NCBI RefSeq assembly: GCF_001761485.1
Contig: NC_090773.1
Coordinates: 3,100,001 to 3,164,000, forward strand
DNA from: Yarrowia lipolytica
Taxonomy: Eukaryota > Ascomycota > Dipodascomycetes > Dipodascales
Length of the DNA: 64,000 nt
Direction of reading: 5' to 3'
The translations under genes were made by a program, and so were the position numbers. Each line of letters begins with the position of its first letter. Position 1 is the first letter of the stretch. Below the pieces are notes generated by a model. It searched no databases. It was given only the letters and a program-made list of their open reading frames with translations, and was not told where the DNA came from. This document shows, piece by piece, positions 10,186 through 21,600 of the stretch.

Positions 10186-11834
10186 GTAGCTTGCAAATAT
10201 CCCTCCAATTCTGAGCGGTCAAGGTCACTACACTGCACGATTGGGTTTGCTGAGCCGCAGGAGAGAACGTGTCAAAAGAGTGGTAAATTTGATTGGACAA
10301 GTGAGAAAATGGAGTAAATTACAATGTTTTGAACTGGTTCTGATTTCGTTGTTTTCGATTTTTACAACGCATTGTCGGTAGGTATTTTTTTTTCTTTTTT
10401 TTTTCTTTTTTTTTCAATTTTCATCTGATTTTCTCAACTTTCTCAAAAATACTTTTTTTCCTCCTCTTTTCACCCGTTGGAACCCCCTCGAAAGGCTCAC
10501 AAGGTTGCTTGGCACATAGTGGGTCTCCCTTGAGACAGTAAGGGCGGGGGGTCTTCCAGCCCTGTTTTTGCAATCAGGCTGCGCCTTTTGGGGGCCATTT
10601 TGTCGTTGGTGATTGTGGTCACGGGACCAGACTAAAACGGGCCCGAAATGAGCCTTGTTCGTTTCGTCTCGGCCACTTCTGACCGTCGCTGTCGCCTTGG
10701 CAGTGCGCTATATATGATATGAGGGTCCGGTGACTGTAGGTTTGGGGTTTGGTTCGGCTAATTAGTGAATTTTCATGGTTACGGAAAAAGTAAAGATACG
10801 ACCATCTTTGGTGGTTGCACTGTGACCGACTGGACCGACGTCTTGTACCGTCGCGAACTTACGGACCTGTTGTCGCCGATATATCGTCGCTGATCTTTAT
10901 TGCCGACTACTCGCACCCCTATCGAAGCTCGGTAGTTCTATAGGTATGTCCTCAACATCCCCGAGAGTTCAAGCGACATTCTTTTTATTTTTTATTCTAA
11001 TGGTTCTTTCTTCAACACCGCAGACGTGCAATGAGACGGTCAGAGGTCGCTTCTGCCAGTCGCAAAGCGGTGGTTAGCCGAGGCAGAATGACTGTGACGG
11101 GTACAAGTATGTTCGGTACTTACAACAGCCATGAGGAATCAAAGAATACAAAGAAAGACCGAGAAATGGTTGTGTGGACAGCGTTCAATGTGGACGGCGT
11201 TTCTTATTTCGCGCTTTGTGCTCTTGTCGTTCATCTGACCTCTGGTGTCTATCATCTGTCTATCTCCACTTATCTCCGTCACGCTAAACCCGGTTTATCA
11301 ACACCAGGAAACGTGGGAGTAATAGTAGCGGCGTTATTGGTCTCGCCAAGTCAGATGTCATGTTCCATCAATGTAGAGTTTGGTTTGACAACTGGCCATA
11401 GAGTGTAGATGAGCGTGGAACGAGCACTGTTTCTGCCTGTCTTTCTTGTAAACGATACAAGTCCTTCATTTATTGCTACGCCCCTTGAGTCAATAACTTG
11501 TACGTACAAAAATGGTTACTCCAATAGGAGTGGCCTCGAGGAACACGTCAACAACACGTACTCAAACCCGTACGTCCACGTAGCCGCAGTCTTCCCAGGA
11601 CGTATGGACGTGAGACATGTAGTGCAACAGCCACCACCTATCTCCTCTATAAATAGAAGTGGCTACAGTAACATCAGACTCAGCCCTATACAAGGGCAGA
11701 CTCAATCCAACTCAGGGTCAGGCTTTAACCGTCAGTCTCCGGCGGCCTTTCGTAGGCTCCCACGCTGGCTCCCATGGAGGATTGGTCAAACACAATCCCA
11801 TTCTGAGTCTCCGTGGAACATTGACAATGTTGAA

Positions 11835-11901
11835 ACGAAGGAGACGGACGAAGGAGACGGGGACGAAGGAGACGGGGACGAAGGAGACGCAGGAGACGCA
11901 G
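11835..11901. repeat. 15-bp GACGAAGGAGACGGG array
   Basis: Three to four copies of a 15-base unit, decaying into GGAGACGCA units. In one plus-strand frame it gives a Gly-Asp-Glu-Gly-Asp repeat, but the surrounding frame is not recognisable as a gene. Confidence 0.85.
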
Positions 11902-13369
11902 GAGAAGGACGGAGACAAGGAGACGACGCCCTTTGGAGAGACAATGTTGTCCATCATCAAGTAGCAGCAACTGGAGGGGACCAATGAATGTCACGTTATG
12001 ATCAGACAATGCTCAGACAACGCTCAGACAATGCTCAGAGCTGAGAACAAGAGCACAGTCTGTATTGTATTGAATTTCGGGCTAAAATGGAGCTAGCGAC
12101 GAATGTGAAATTTCACTTGCTGTCTCACATGGTAAGGGGGGTGGGGGAGGGGAGGAAAGCAAGAAAAAATAAATAAAAAATAAAAAATAAAAAATAAAAC
12201 GAAAAGTTAACTCAGATGTATCAGATAGACCTCTGGTATGAGCATTAGATTTCAACTCGACTTGTTGTAATTGACTTCATTGCTGACTTCAGTACTTGCG
12301 TGATTTGTTATATAGTTAGATAGCAAAACACAGTCAAACTGGATGTCCTCGCTTTCGCTCATGAGAATTAAAATAAAAATAAAATAAATAAATAAATACT
12401 TGCACCCTGCAGTATCATGCATGGATAACGCAAGCTCTCCAGAACAGCCCTCAACCGAACCTACAGTGTCGTGCCGCGCGTACACTCTGTGCGGTGAATT
12501 AATGGATTTCATTGAACGTCCGTTTTCAATCACCTAGAGCCTGCCAGATTTTGTTCCACCCTCAACGTCCCCATATACTGTGTAAAAAGGCTGGCCAAGT
12601 AGGCTGCATTGCAGAAAGGGTTTGTCCTTAACTGAGCCCATAAATATATGCGTGGGTGAGCACAGGCTCAGTCTTTCCTCTTACCTTACACTATTAACAC
12701 AAACGGGACAGCCCAAAGTCACCCAACTCTGCGATACTCCTGTCAGATATCTCCGATGATACTCAGACACAGTACATACAGCCCTGGTGGTGCAGTCAAC
12801 TGGGGTGACACAAACGCACTGACACAAACACACAGTACTGACACACAACAGCTATGACAATACCAACTGAAACTGTTGCCACGGTGGCACCAGCATCCGA
12901 GACACAACTTGATGTCGGTGCCAGAGACATTCCTGTTGCATGCCGAGATTTCCACGATTAATGTACGGTCCTCTGATTCACAACAGTGACCGGGTCGTTA
13001 GCCAAGCCCCTCATTCACAATCACCGTCGCCCCATCTTCTTCTCTCTTTGAACACAACGCCCGCCGGTGGTCTCCGTACGGTCGCCAGAGCCAGTGTTGG
13101 TGGTGTAGGAGTGGGCAAACTAAACGGGAGACGACCGAGGTTCGGCGGGCGGTTGGTCTGCTAATTACCAGGTCACCATTATTGGTCTCCTGATACAGTT
13201 CATATCGCTCTGAGTGTGACACCGCAGTTCTACGCAGGCTCCACTACTACGTGAGTATATTCGAAAAACAATCAATGAATACTTTATGTGGTCGGCATCA
13301 GTTGTCAATCAACCTTGCCAAATGAGGGTCGGTGGCCTTTGCTACGCAATTATCACCTCCAGTGCTGCC

Positions 13370-15496
13370 TTACTTTCCAAAGACGGAGTTGACCAGTCCC
13401 TTGTTCTCCTTGGCAGTCTCGGCGGTCTTATCCATAGCCTGGTTCCACTTCTTGTTAGCGTCGGCTCGGAGATCGGAGCCCTTGTCCTTGGCGTCACTCC
13501 ACTTTTCGGCAGCAGCGTTGTCAACGTCCTTGGCAAACTGCTCGCCCTGGGACTGGAACTCGTTGACAGACGACTTGAGGTTGTTCCAGGTCTCGTTGGC
13601 AGCCTTGTCAAACTCCTCGGACTTGTTGGACAGAGTCTGGCCCAGCTCATTTGCCTTGGCTTCGGCATCGTTCCAGGCCTTCTCGGCATCCTTCTTGAGA
13701 GAGTCCCAGTAAGTCTGAGCTTCAGCATCGAGCTCCTTGCCCTTCTGGATGGCCGACTCAGAAGCACCCTCGAGCCACTTCTGCGAGTCGTCGACGGCCT
13801 TCTCGGTGTCGGACTTGAAAGAGAACCATCCCTTCTTGGCAGACTTATCGAGCGACTTGGCCTGGTCGGACGCGTCCTGGGTCAATTGGTCAACCTTCTT
13901 GGAGGCGTCATTAGAAGCCTTCTCCACGTCGGCCTTGAGAGATTCCCAGTACTGTCGGGCCTGGGTGTCCAGGTCCTTACCCTTCTTGACAGCAGCGTCA
14001 GAGTAGCCCTTGTAGGTCTCGTACGCGTCGTCCTGGGCCTTAGAAGCATCCTTCTTGAGCGAGTTCCAGTTATCCTTGGCGGCCTTGTCAGCCTCGGCAG
14101 CCTTGTCCTGAACAGTCTGGCCAACCTCGTTGGCCTTGTCCACTGCATCGTCCTTGGCCTTTTGCGCGTCGGACTTGAGAGAGAACCACGACTTCTTGGC
14201 GGCGGCATCGGCCTCGTTGGCCTTATCCTGAACAGTCTGGCCAACCTCATTGGCCTTGTTGACAGCATCGTCCTTGGCATCGGCGGCGGAGGACTTGAAA
14301 GAGAACCACGAGTCCTTAGCAGCCTTATCAGCTTCCTGGGCCTTGTCGTGGATGTGCTGGCCGGTCTCCTGGGCCTTTTCGACAGCCTGGTCCTTGGCAT
14401 CAGTAGCAGACGACTTGAGGGAGAACCACGAGTCCTTGGCAGCCTTGTCGGCCTCGGCAGCCTTGTCCTGGACGGTCTGGCCGGCTTCCTGGGCCTTCTT
14501 TACAGCATCATCCTTAGCCTGTTGGGCGTCGGACTTGAGAGAGAACCAAGAGTCCTTGGCAGCCTTGTCGGCCTCGTGGGCCTTGTCCTGGACGGTCTGA
14601 CCAGCATCCTGGGCCTTCTTCACGGCATCATCCTTGGCGTCCTGAGCAGAAGACTTGAGGGAGAACCACGAGTCCTTGGCGCCATCAACAGCCTCCTGAG
14701 ATTTGTTGGAGACAGTTCGGGAGAGCTCGTTGGCCTTGTCCTCAGCCTGCTCCTTGACCTTAGCAGCGTCGTCCTTGAGGCCAAACCACGAGGACTTGGC
14801 GGACTTCTTGGCCTGGTCGGCCTCGTCGGAAACGGCCTTGGTGGCAGTGTTGATCTTGTCCTGGGCCGCATCCTGGGCGCCCTGGATGTTCTCCTTGACA
14901 TTGGCCAGACCCTGCTGGGCCTCAGTAGAGACCTCGCCGGCCTTCTTCTTGGCGTCCTCCTTAGCCTCATCTGCGTAGTTGGTGAAGCCGAACCACGACT
15001 TCTTTGCCTTCTTCTCGGCGTCAGTGGCCTGGTCATTGATTGCAGAAGAAGCATCGTCGATCTTGTCCTGAGCGGCCTCCTTGGTGTTCTGCAGGTTTCC
15101 CTTGACGTTCTTCCACTCCTGGTTGGCAGAGGTGGAAATCTCGTTGGCCTTGGCCTTGACGTCGGCCTTGGTGGTGGCCAGAGACTGATCGGTGGTCTTG
15201 GCCCACTCGTTGACAGTCTCAATGGCGTTCTCCTTGGCGTTGGCAAGCTGCTTCTCCACCAGCGACTGGTTGTCCTGAACAGACTCCCGGACTCCGGCAA
15301 CCTTCTGGTCCAGCTTCTTGCCGTAGTACTCTCCGAGGTGGTCGTTGGGGGCGGTCACGCCGGCCTTGGAGGTGACGGTGTTGGCGTCTCGCTGGGCGAG
15401 CAGCTTGGCCTTCTGGGCGTCGCCATTGGCCTGGTAAAGGTAGTAGGCACCTCCAGCGGCGGCGGCGCCGGCAATGATTTTCACGGCTTTGCTCAT
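13370..15496 (-). CDS. LEA-like protein with 40-residue amphipathic repeats
   Basis: 708 residues, with the ATG about 50 bp below a clear TATA box. Residues ~4-22 form an Ala/Gly-rich hydrophobic segment (KIIAGAAAAGGAYYLY) that could anchor or target the protein. The rest is almost all Ala, Lys, Asp, Glu, Gln and Ser, predicted helical, with a Trp-Phe motif (SWFSLKS, SWFGF, GWFSF) recurring about every 40 residues. Residues 275-474 are five near-identical 40-residue copies, and degenerate copies flank them. Such composition matches group-3 LEA-like proteins and other lipid-surface amphipathic-helix proteins. Membrane, lipid-droplet or desiccation protection is an inference; I cannot name an orthologue. 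Codon use is strongly biased (GCC, AAG, GAC, TCC), which suggests high expression. The opposite strand is also open over the whole gene, a by-product of that bias. Confidence 0.8.
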   Translation of the reverse strand: MSKAVKIIAGAAAAGGAYYLYQANGDAQKAKLLAQRDANTVTSKAGVTAPNDHLGEYYGKKLDQKVAGVRESVQDNQSLVEKQLANAKENAIETVNEWAKTTDQSLATTKADVKAKANEISTSANQEWKNVKGNLQNTKEAAQDKIDDASSAINDQATDAEKKAKKSWFGFTNYADEAKEDAKKKAGEVSTEAQQGLANVKENIQGAQDAAQDKINTATKAVSDEADQAKKSAKSSWFGLKDDAAKVKEQAEDKANELSRTVSNKSQEAVDGAKDSWFSLKSSAQDAKDDAVKKAQDAGQTVQDKAHEADKAAKDSWFSLKSDAQQAKDDAVKKAQEAGQTVQDKAAEADKAAKDSWFSLKSSATDAKDQAVEKAQETGQHIHDKAQEADKAAKDSWFSFKSSAADAKDDAVNKANEVGQTVQDKANEADAAAKKSWFSLKSDAQKAKDDAVDKANEVGQTVQDKAAEADKAAKDNWNSLKKDASKAQDDAYETYKGYSDAAVKKGKDLDTQARQYWESLKADVEKASNDASKKVDQLTQDASDQAKSLDKSAKKGWFSFKSDTEKAVDDSQKWLEGASESAIQKGKELDAEAQTYWDSLKKDAEKAWNDAEAKANELGQTLSNKSEEFDKAANETWNNLKSSVNEFQSQGEQFAKDVDNAAAEKWSDAKDKGSDLRADANKKWNQAMDKTAETAKENKGLVNSVFGK
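14075..14674 (-). repeat. Five 120-bp coding tandem repeats
   Basis: Five in-register 120-bp units inside the LEA-like gene, each coding a 40-residue block that begins DSWFSLKS or KSWFSLKS. Conserved positions are SWFS, DDAV and VGQTVQDKA. Near-identity points to recent duplication or gene conversion, and copy number may vary between strains. Confidence 0.9.
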
Positions 15497-15544
15497 TGTG
15501 ATGTCAAATGTGTATATAGAGGGCAGGTTTCACAATTGCCAATC

Positions 15545-15554
15545 CTTTTATATA
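15545..15554 (-). promoter_or_regulatory. TATA box of the LEA-like gene
   Basis: TATATAAAAG on the minus strand, about 50 bp from the ATG at 15496. The strong match fits an inducible, highly expressed gene. Confidence 0.75.
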
Positions 15555-16489
15555 CTGCCCTGGGGTTCATGCCTGAGAGGTGCATGGATATGTAGTGAAT
15601 ATATCCTATTTGGGTATATCACTCTCCTTATAGGGTATATTGCTTTCTCGAACGGGGAAAAGAGCAATGTTAAGCGAACCTAGTCTGCCTTGATGCGTCT
15701 ACATCATTGCTGTTGCAGATGGATGACGGGGCGCAATGAGACGAAAAATAGCTTGTGGCGAGACACGACTTGCGTCGGCAACCTCAATTGAGTGGTTTTG
15801 GTCAGTCTGTTTCTAGTTTTTCGGCCGCTTTCCCGCCCAAAGAGGACCTCTCTTATGGTTGCTCTTTTCAGACTTTCTGCAGGCAGCAATATTACCATGT
15901 GTGGAGACGAATACGCGCTTCTGGCGGTGTTTCATTCTTCCCGGCCACACATGGTTGGCACAATGCGTGTATTGAAACCCAAGGTTGAAGACGATGGGTG
16001 TGGCTTACTGAGCGGTGGTGAGTAAGAGCCGGCGAAGAGAAGCCACGACGAGTATCGTGCTCGACTACATGTAGTGGAACCCAGCAGCGCTAGGCATGCA
16101 GCCCAGCAGATGATGACATTGCTCGGTTGCATGCCGAAGTGCAAGGCACTTGTTTGTTGGACTACAGTACCGGTCGGAGTTGAGACAGGTGGCGGGATGG
16201 AAAGTGTGTGTGAAATGTCGACTTTGGGCACTCATTGGTCCGAGTAGTAGGTTTCACGTGAAAATTGTGTTTTTTGTCGGAGATGTTGCAAATTCTGTGT
16301 GTGCGGGCAGATTTCATGCGATTGCTGACTTCACCGAAGGATTTTCTTACCATGTGACTGAGTTCTACTACTTGTTGTACGATATCTACGTCAGAAACTC
16401 CACCGAGAATGTTCCAGTGTGGTACCGTAATTCATGGCTGGCGCGACCATTCTTGCATAACTTTATTTTGTTATCAGAACTTAATCTTT

Positions 16490-16549
16490 GAGCTCCAGCA
16501 GGTATATTGGAGCTCCAGCAGGTATATTGGAGCTCCAGCAGGTATATTG
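16490..16549. repeat. Perfect 3 x 20 bp tandem repeat
   Basis: The unit GAGCTCCAGCAGGTATATTG occurs three times with no change. Each copy holds the palindrome GAGCTC and a TATATT. Confidence 0.97.
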
Positions 16550-17086
16550 TCGTCCATAGTTGTTCTGTGGGCGATTAGAGATCTGTTATTTTTGATCCAC
16601 CAATTTTTAAGGTGAGATTAACGTACTTTTGGGTGATTTTTCTCTCGTTTTGACCATTTTCCGCTAATATTGCAATTTTTAGGATCCCCAATATTATCAC
16701 CATTTTTTTATAAAAAAAGATCCTGTCAATAAAAATTGCGGTAATTTCAATAGTGCATTCGAACCGTGACATGTTTGCGGCTCTATTGACACCAATTCCC
16801 GCTTTATTTTCTTTGTAAAGTGGATTTTTTTTCGCCTGGTTCCGTTCATATCCTCCGCCCCCTTTTATATATACATATATGATCTAATTGTTTCACGAGA
16901 TGTAGAGATTCTCAAACATCAGTATCAAGCCCGGTTATAGTTGTCCACCATCATCTCAACTTCGCTTACGTAAGGCTAGACGAGTCGAGAGTGGTATCAG
17001 AATGGTCGTCATGACTTCTTCTACATGATGCCATTTCTGCCTAAGCGATATCTTTTTGTATATTCACGATTCTACAGTTGTGGTCG

Positions 17087-17092
17087 ACGCGT
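17087..17092. promoter_or_regulatory. ACGCGT (MCB-like) motif, distal
   Basis: A perfect Mlu-I cell-cycle box about 0.9 kb upstream of the TOP2 splice donor. Functional relevance is inferred from MBF control of S-phase genes in other yeasts. Confidence 0.3.
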
Positions 17093-17690
17093 TAGATGTA
17101 TGTCAGTAATATAACAGTAAAAAAAATTATACCTGATTCTAGCAAAGACTTGAGATCATTTGAGTGATCGATTGTACGTAATCCGTCTTTGACAAAAGAG
17201 TTTCTGCAGTATTATTTGGGTATTTCCTGAAAATTCCAGAGCAATTGGCCCCATGAAGATGTCGGATGGGTTTTTTTGTGGTTTTTTTGTGGTTTTTTGT
17301 TGTTTTTTTGTTTGTTTTTTGTTGTTTTTTTTGTATCAAGTATCTCTCAACTAATTATCCACAGATTATACTTGTATTGAGAAATGGAAATGTCGCCTGT
17401 TTGAAATATCAATATTACACAAGATGATTCTATTGAAATATTGTTATTAAACCGAGTATACGCTATCGTTTGGTCCCTATTTTATATCTCTAATATTCCT
17501 GGAATCCCAGATAGATTCCCCCAGAAACTTTTTTCTCAACAATTCCCAAGTAAGTAAAGTCAACTAAGTGATATACAGACAGTACATTATGTGGCTGTTG
17601 GATAAAGGGAAGCTGAAAAATAGGGAAAAATTCTTTTCCAATCACACCAGAAGCACCACAATATCTGTTTCAATCACTTGCAGTTTTATG

Positions 17691-17800
17691 ACTATTTATT
17701 TCTATTTACTTCTATTTATTTCTATTTATTTCTATTTATTTCTATTTATTTCTATTTATTTCTATTTATTTCTATTTATTCTATTTATTTCTATTTATTT
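17691..17800. repeat. 10-bp microsatellite TCTATTTATT
   Basis: About eleven copies of TCTATTTATT, with one early variant (TCTATTTACT) and a one-base slip near the end. It lies just before the presumed TOP2 promoter and leader. Confidence 0.95.
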
Positions 17801-17898
17801 TTTTTTTATTTTCATTTCTTATAAATTTACCATTATCAATTCTTCACGTTGACCGTTACCATGGCAACCGCCCAATGTTATTTCACAAACTCTAAAAT

Positions 17899-17904
17899 AC
17901 GCGT
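17899..17904. promoter_or_regulatory. ACGCGT (MCB-like) motif near TOP2
   Basis: A perfect MCB-type hexamer about 95 bp upstream of the TOP2 5'UTR splice donor, in the core promoter or leader. A second copy lies further up. Confidence 0.4.
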
Positions 17905-17996
17905 CTCCCACACTTGTCTTTCACGACTACCAAATACTTTTCTGTTTCTCTACACACAACTTTTTTCGGACGACTGAACAGAGAATTCCACGAGAG

Positions 17997-18613
17997 GTGA
18001 GTATTTGAAGCAAGGCGCCAGACGCTATGGAATGCGCAGTGGTAGGCGAGGCCTACTAACGTCAATCGATGCGGGGAGGCGGTTTTGGAGAGCATCGTTC
18101 TCACGCGACTCTTCATGTGGTGACTAGATGGACCATGTGGTGACCACAACAAGGCTGGTATAGTCACTATGTGGAGAGTCTTCGACACAATTTGCAGCGA
18201 GCTGTGGCTATTTGGGGCGCCATATGACACGACCGCACACACGTCCAACTTGCTGCTCGTTCAGATCAATGCTTTGGTGCTTTAGATCTCGACCATGAGG
18301 TGACATTTGCCACCGTAGCAGATCCATGAAGTGTGGTGCTGGTTCCTGGCAGTGCGGTTGTTTTCTGGTTTGTCAAGTGTGGTTCTGTGTCTCTCCTGAG
18401 AGCTCAGCTCACATCTGCGGTGGCAGCTCTCCTGGTGAGACACCGCCAATGGCGCACACCAGTGATATTGCACGCGCTGCCCCGATCTAGAGCTTTTCTG
18501 CTCGCTCTGACTGTAACACATTCGGACCCAGATCTTCCTCGCCACCTTTGTGGTCACTATCGCCGCTCGCATCATTCAACCTACATCTTCGCTCCGTTCA
18601 GCTCCTAACCCAG
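17997..18613 (+). other. 5'UTR intron of TOP2
   Basis: Donor GTGAGT at 17997 and acceptor CTAACCCAG ending at 18613, directly before the ATG at 18614, 617 bases. No ATG in the exon just upstream is in frame across the junction, so the intron should lie wholly in the leader. Both ends match this yeast's splice consensus. Confidence 0.7.
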
Positions 18614-21600
18614 ATGGCCAAACAATCCACCCTCTTCTCTTCCTTCGCCTCCGACGAAAACACCCCTCCTCGTCCTCGCGGCAAGTCTAAGCCGAAACCC
18701 ACCATGTTCTCCGACGACGACGATTCTTTAGTCATCTCCGACGATCACTCCGAGTCGGATTTCGCCCTGAGTGACGATGAACCCAAGAAGAAACCCGCCA
18801 AGGCTGCCGCCAAGCCCAAGGCTGCTCCCAAGTCCAAGGCCAAACCCCTCCAGGAGGTTGCCAACGACAATGCGCCAGTGCCCTCTCCCAAAGGCACCCC
18901 CAAGGGCAAAAAGGGCTCCGCCTCCGAGCAGTACCAGAAGCTCACCCAGCTGGAACATATTCTCAAGCGTCCAGACACGTACATTGGCTCGGTGGAAGCT
19001 ACGGCCTCCCCCATGTGGGTGTGGAACCAGACAACGTCCGCCCTCGAACACAAGATGGTCACCATCGTGCCCGGTCTGTACAAGATCTTTGACGAGATTC
19101 TGGTCAACGCCGCCGACAACAAGATCCGAGACCCGAAAATGGACAGTCTTGAAGTCACAATCGATGCCGACAAGAACGAAATCTCGGTCATGAACAACGG
19201 TAAGGGTATTCCCGTTGAGATCCACGACAAGGAGAAGATTTACATTCCCGAACTGATTTTCGGCAACCTTTTGACTTCCTCAAACTACAACGACAATGAG
19301 AAAAAGGTGGTTGGTGGCCGAAACGGTTTTGGTGCCAAGTTGTGTAACATCTTCTCGACCGAGTTCAAGCTGGAGACGGCCGACCAGAAGAACGGCAAGA
19401 TTTACACCCAGACTTGGTCCAACAACATGTCCAAAGTGGACAAGCCGAAGATCAAGGAGCTTAAAACCAAGAAGGAGTACACCAAGGTCACCTTCAAGCC
19501 AGATCTCAAGCTGTTCAATATGACCGAGTTGGACGCTGACACGGTGGGCGTGTTGATGCGACGTGTCTACGACATTGCCGGTACCACCCACGGTGTCAAG
19601 GTGAAGCTCAATGGCACTAGACTGGCTTTGAAGGATTTCAAGGCGTACGTCGACTTATATTTGAAGAGTCTGGTGGCCGACGAGGACAATGAGGTTGTGC
19701 AAAAGTCGAAAATCGTGCATGAAATTGTCAATGATCGGTGGGAAGTCGCGTTCGCGGTCTCCGACGGCACGTACCAGAACGTGTCCTTCGTCAACTCGAT
19801 CGCCACCACCTCTGGAGGCACACACGTCAACTACATTGCCGACCAGCTGGTAGCCAAGCTTACCGCCACCGCCAAAAAGAAGCTCAAGGACGCGCAGGTT
19901 AAGCCCGCCCAGCTCAAGGCCAACATGTTCATTTTCATCAACTGTCTGATTGAGAACCCGGCCTTCACTTCACAGACCAAGGAGCAGATGACCACAAAGG
20001 TGTCTGCCTTTGGCTCTAAGTGCGAGCTGTCCGACAAGTTTATCAAGCAGGTGACCAACAACACCGACATTATGGAGCGGGTGCTGAGCATTGCCGGCCG
20101 GAACGCAGATGCAGCTCTCAAGAAGACTGACGGATCCTCCAAGAAGAAGCGAATCACCACGTTGGTGAAGCTGGAAGACGCCCAGCTCGCTGGAACTAAG
20201 CGTGGCCATGAGTGCACGCTCATTCTCACTGAGGGAGACTCCGCCATGACCATGGCGAACGCTGGACTGTCTGTGATTGGTCGAGAACGATATGGCGCCT
20301 TTCCTCTGCGTGGTAAGATGCTCAACGTGCGAGAGGCGTCCACGGACCAGATCATGAAGAACGCCGAGATCCAGGCTATCAAGGAGATCATCGGTCTGCA
20401 GCACAAGAAGCACTACACGAGCTGCAAGGACCTGCGATACGGGCATCTGATGATCATGACCGATCAGGATCATGATGGTTCCCACATCAAGGGTCTGATC
20501 ATCAACTTCTTGGAAACTATGTTCCCTGGTCTGCTTCAGATCCCCGGGTTCCTGCTCGAGTTCATCACTCCGATTGTTAAGGTGATGGTGATGCGGGGCA
20601 AGAAGGTGGTCAAGACAATCCCCTTCTACAACATGCCCGAGTACGAGGCGTGGAGGGACTTTGAAGGCCAGCAGTGCACGTGGACGAGCAAGTACTTCAA
20701 GGGTCTGGGTACCACGCCCACTGCAGACGCCACAGAGTATTTCAAGGACCTGGATCGTCACATGAAGCAGTTCCACGCGGTGACTGCGGAGGATCGGCCG
20801 TTCATCGAGCTGGCGTTTTCCAAGAAGAAGGCCGATGACCGAAAGGAGTGGTTGCGCAAGTACAAGCCGGGTACTCACCTTGATCCAAAGTTGACGCACA
20901 TTCCCGTGTCGGATTTCATCAACAAGGAGCTGATTCTCTTCTCTATGGCCGATAACATGCGTTCCATTGCTTCTGTTTGTGATGGATTCAAGCCTGGACA
21001 ACGTAAAGTTCTGTTTGGTTCGTTCAAGCGAAAGTTCACCGTGTCCATCCGAGTGGCGCAGCTCGTGGGATATATTTCCGAACACACCGGGTACCATCAT
21101 GGTGAGGCTTCTTTGGGAAGCACTATCATGGCCATGGCCCAGGATTTTGCCGGTAGCAACAATATCTACCTGATGAAGCCCGATGGAGGATTTGGATCGC
21201 GATCTCAGGGAGGTAAGGATGCCGCCGCGATGCGATACGCCCAGACGGAGTTGATGGACATCACCAAGGCGATTTTCAACAAGCAGGATGAGCCGCTGTA
21301 CAACTACGTCACTGACGACGATACTCCGGTCGAGCCAGAGTATTATCTTCCTGTTCTGCCAATGTTGCTTGTGAACGGCTGTGAAGGAATTGGTTCTGGA
21401 TGGTCCACCAGTATTCCTCCTTACAACCCACTTGACATTGTCGACAATTTGAGACGCATGTTGAAGGATGAACCTCCCGTACCCATGATCCCCTGGTTCC
21501 GAGGATGGCATGGCGAGGTGGAGCCTGTGGGAGACGGCCGGTACAAGGTCAAGGGTTTGATTGAGCAGGTTGACGAGCGCACGCTCTGTATCACAGAGTT

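Larger units (their letters stand above)
8534..13369. other. Gene-poor 4.8 kb intergenic region
   Basis: Lies upstream of the DUF1752 gene and downstream of the LEA-like gene, both leftward. It holds A18 at 9346-9363, an A-rich block at about 9600-9800, T46 at 10136-10181 and several T-rich patches at 10380-10465. A GC-richer stretch at 10480-11990 has a TATA-like TATATATG near 10708 and two open frames (11031-11408 and 11409-11987), but neither resembles a known protein or has a convincing splice setting. A repeat-coded acidic tail ends the second frame. Confidence 0.5.
15497..17996. other. Divergent intergenic region, LEA-like gene / TOP2
   Basis: About 2.5 kb holding the promoters of the LEA-like gene (left) and TOP2 (right). 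It contains a perfect 3 x 20 bp repeat, a T-rich block near 17270-17335, a 10-bp microsatellite and two ACGCGT motifs. The small open frames look like chance; no gene was recognised. Confidence 0.6.

Noticed and set aside
10027-10317. Frames through the T46 run on both strands
   Set aside because: Homopolymer translation (Phe or Lys runs) only.
10480-10900. Possible structured RNA (snRNA, SRP RNA, RNase P RNA or 5S rRNA)
   Set aside because: Checked for signature boxes of these RNAs that I could recall; none matched.
12854-12961. 35-codon ATG frame (MTIPTETVATVAPASE start)
   Set aside because: Too short and without homology or clear promoter spacing; cannot be told from chance.
13286-15595. 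769-codon open frame antisense to the LEA-like gene, reading as a hydrophobic Leu/Gly/Val protein
   Set aside because: It mirrors the biased codons of the sense gene: few codons whose complement is a stop. The sense frame has a TATA box, a proper ATG and protein-like repeats; the antisense has neither a promoter nor a known domain.
17861-17996. ATG at 17861 as start of a first TOP2 coding exon
   Set aside because: Its frame meets a TGA before the donor, and neither nearby ATG is in phase with the TOP2 exon.
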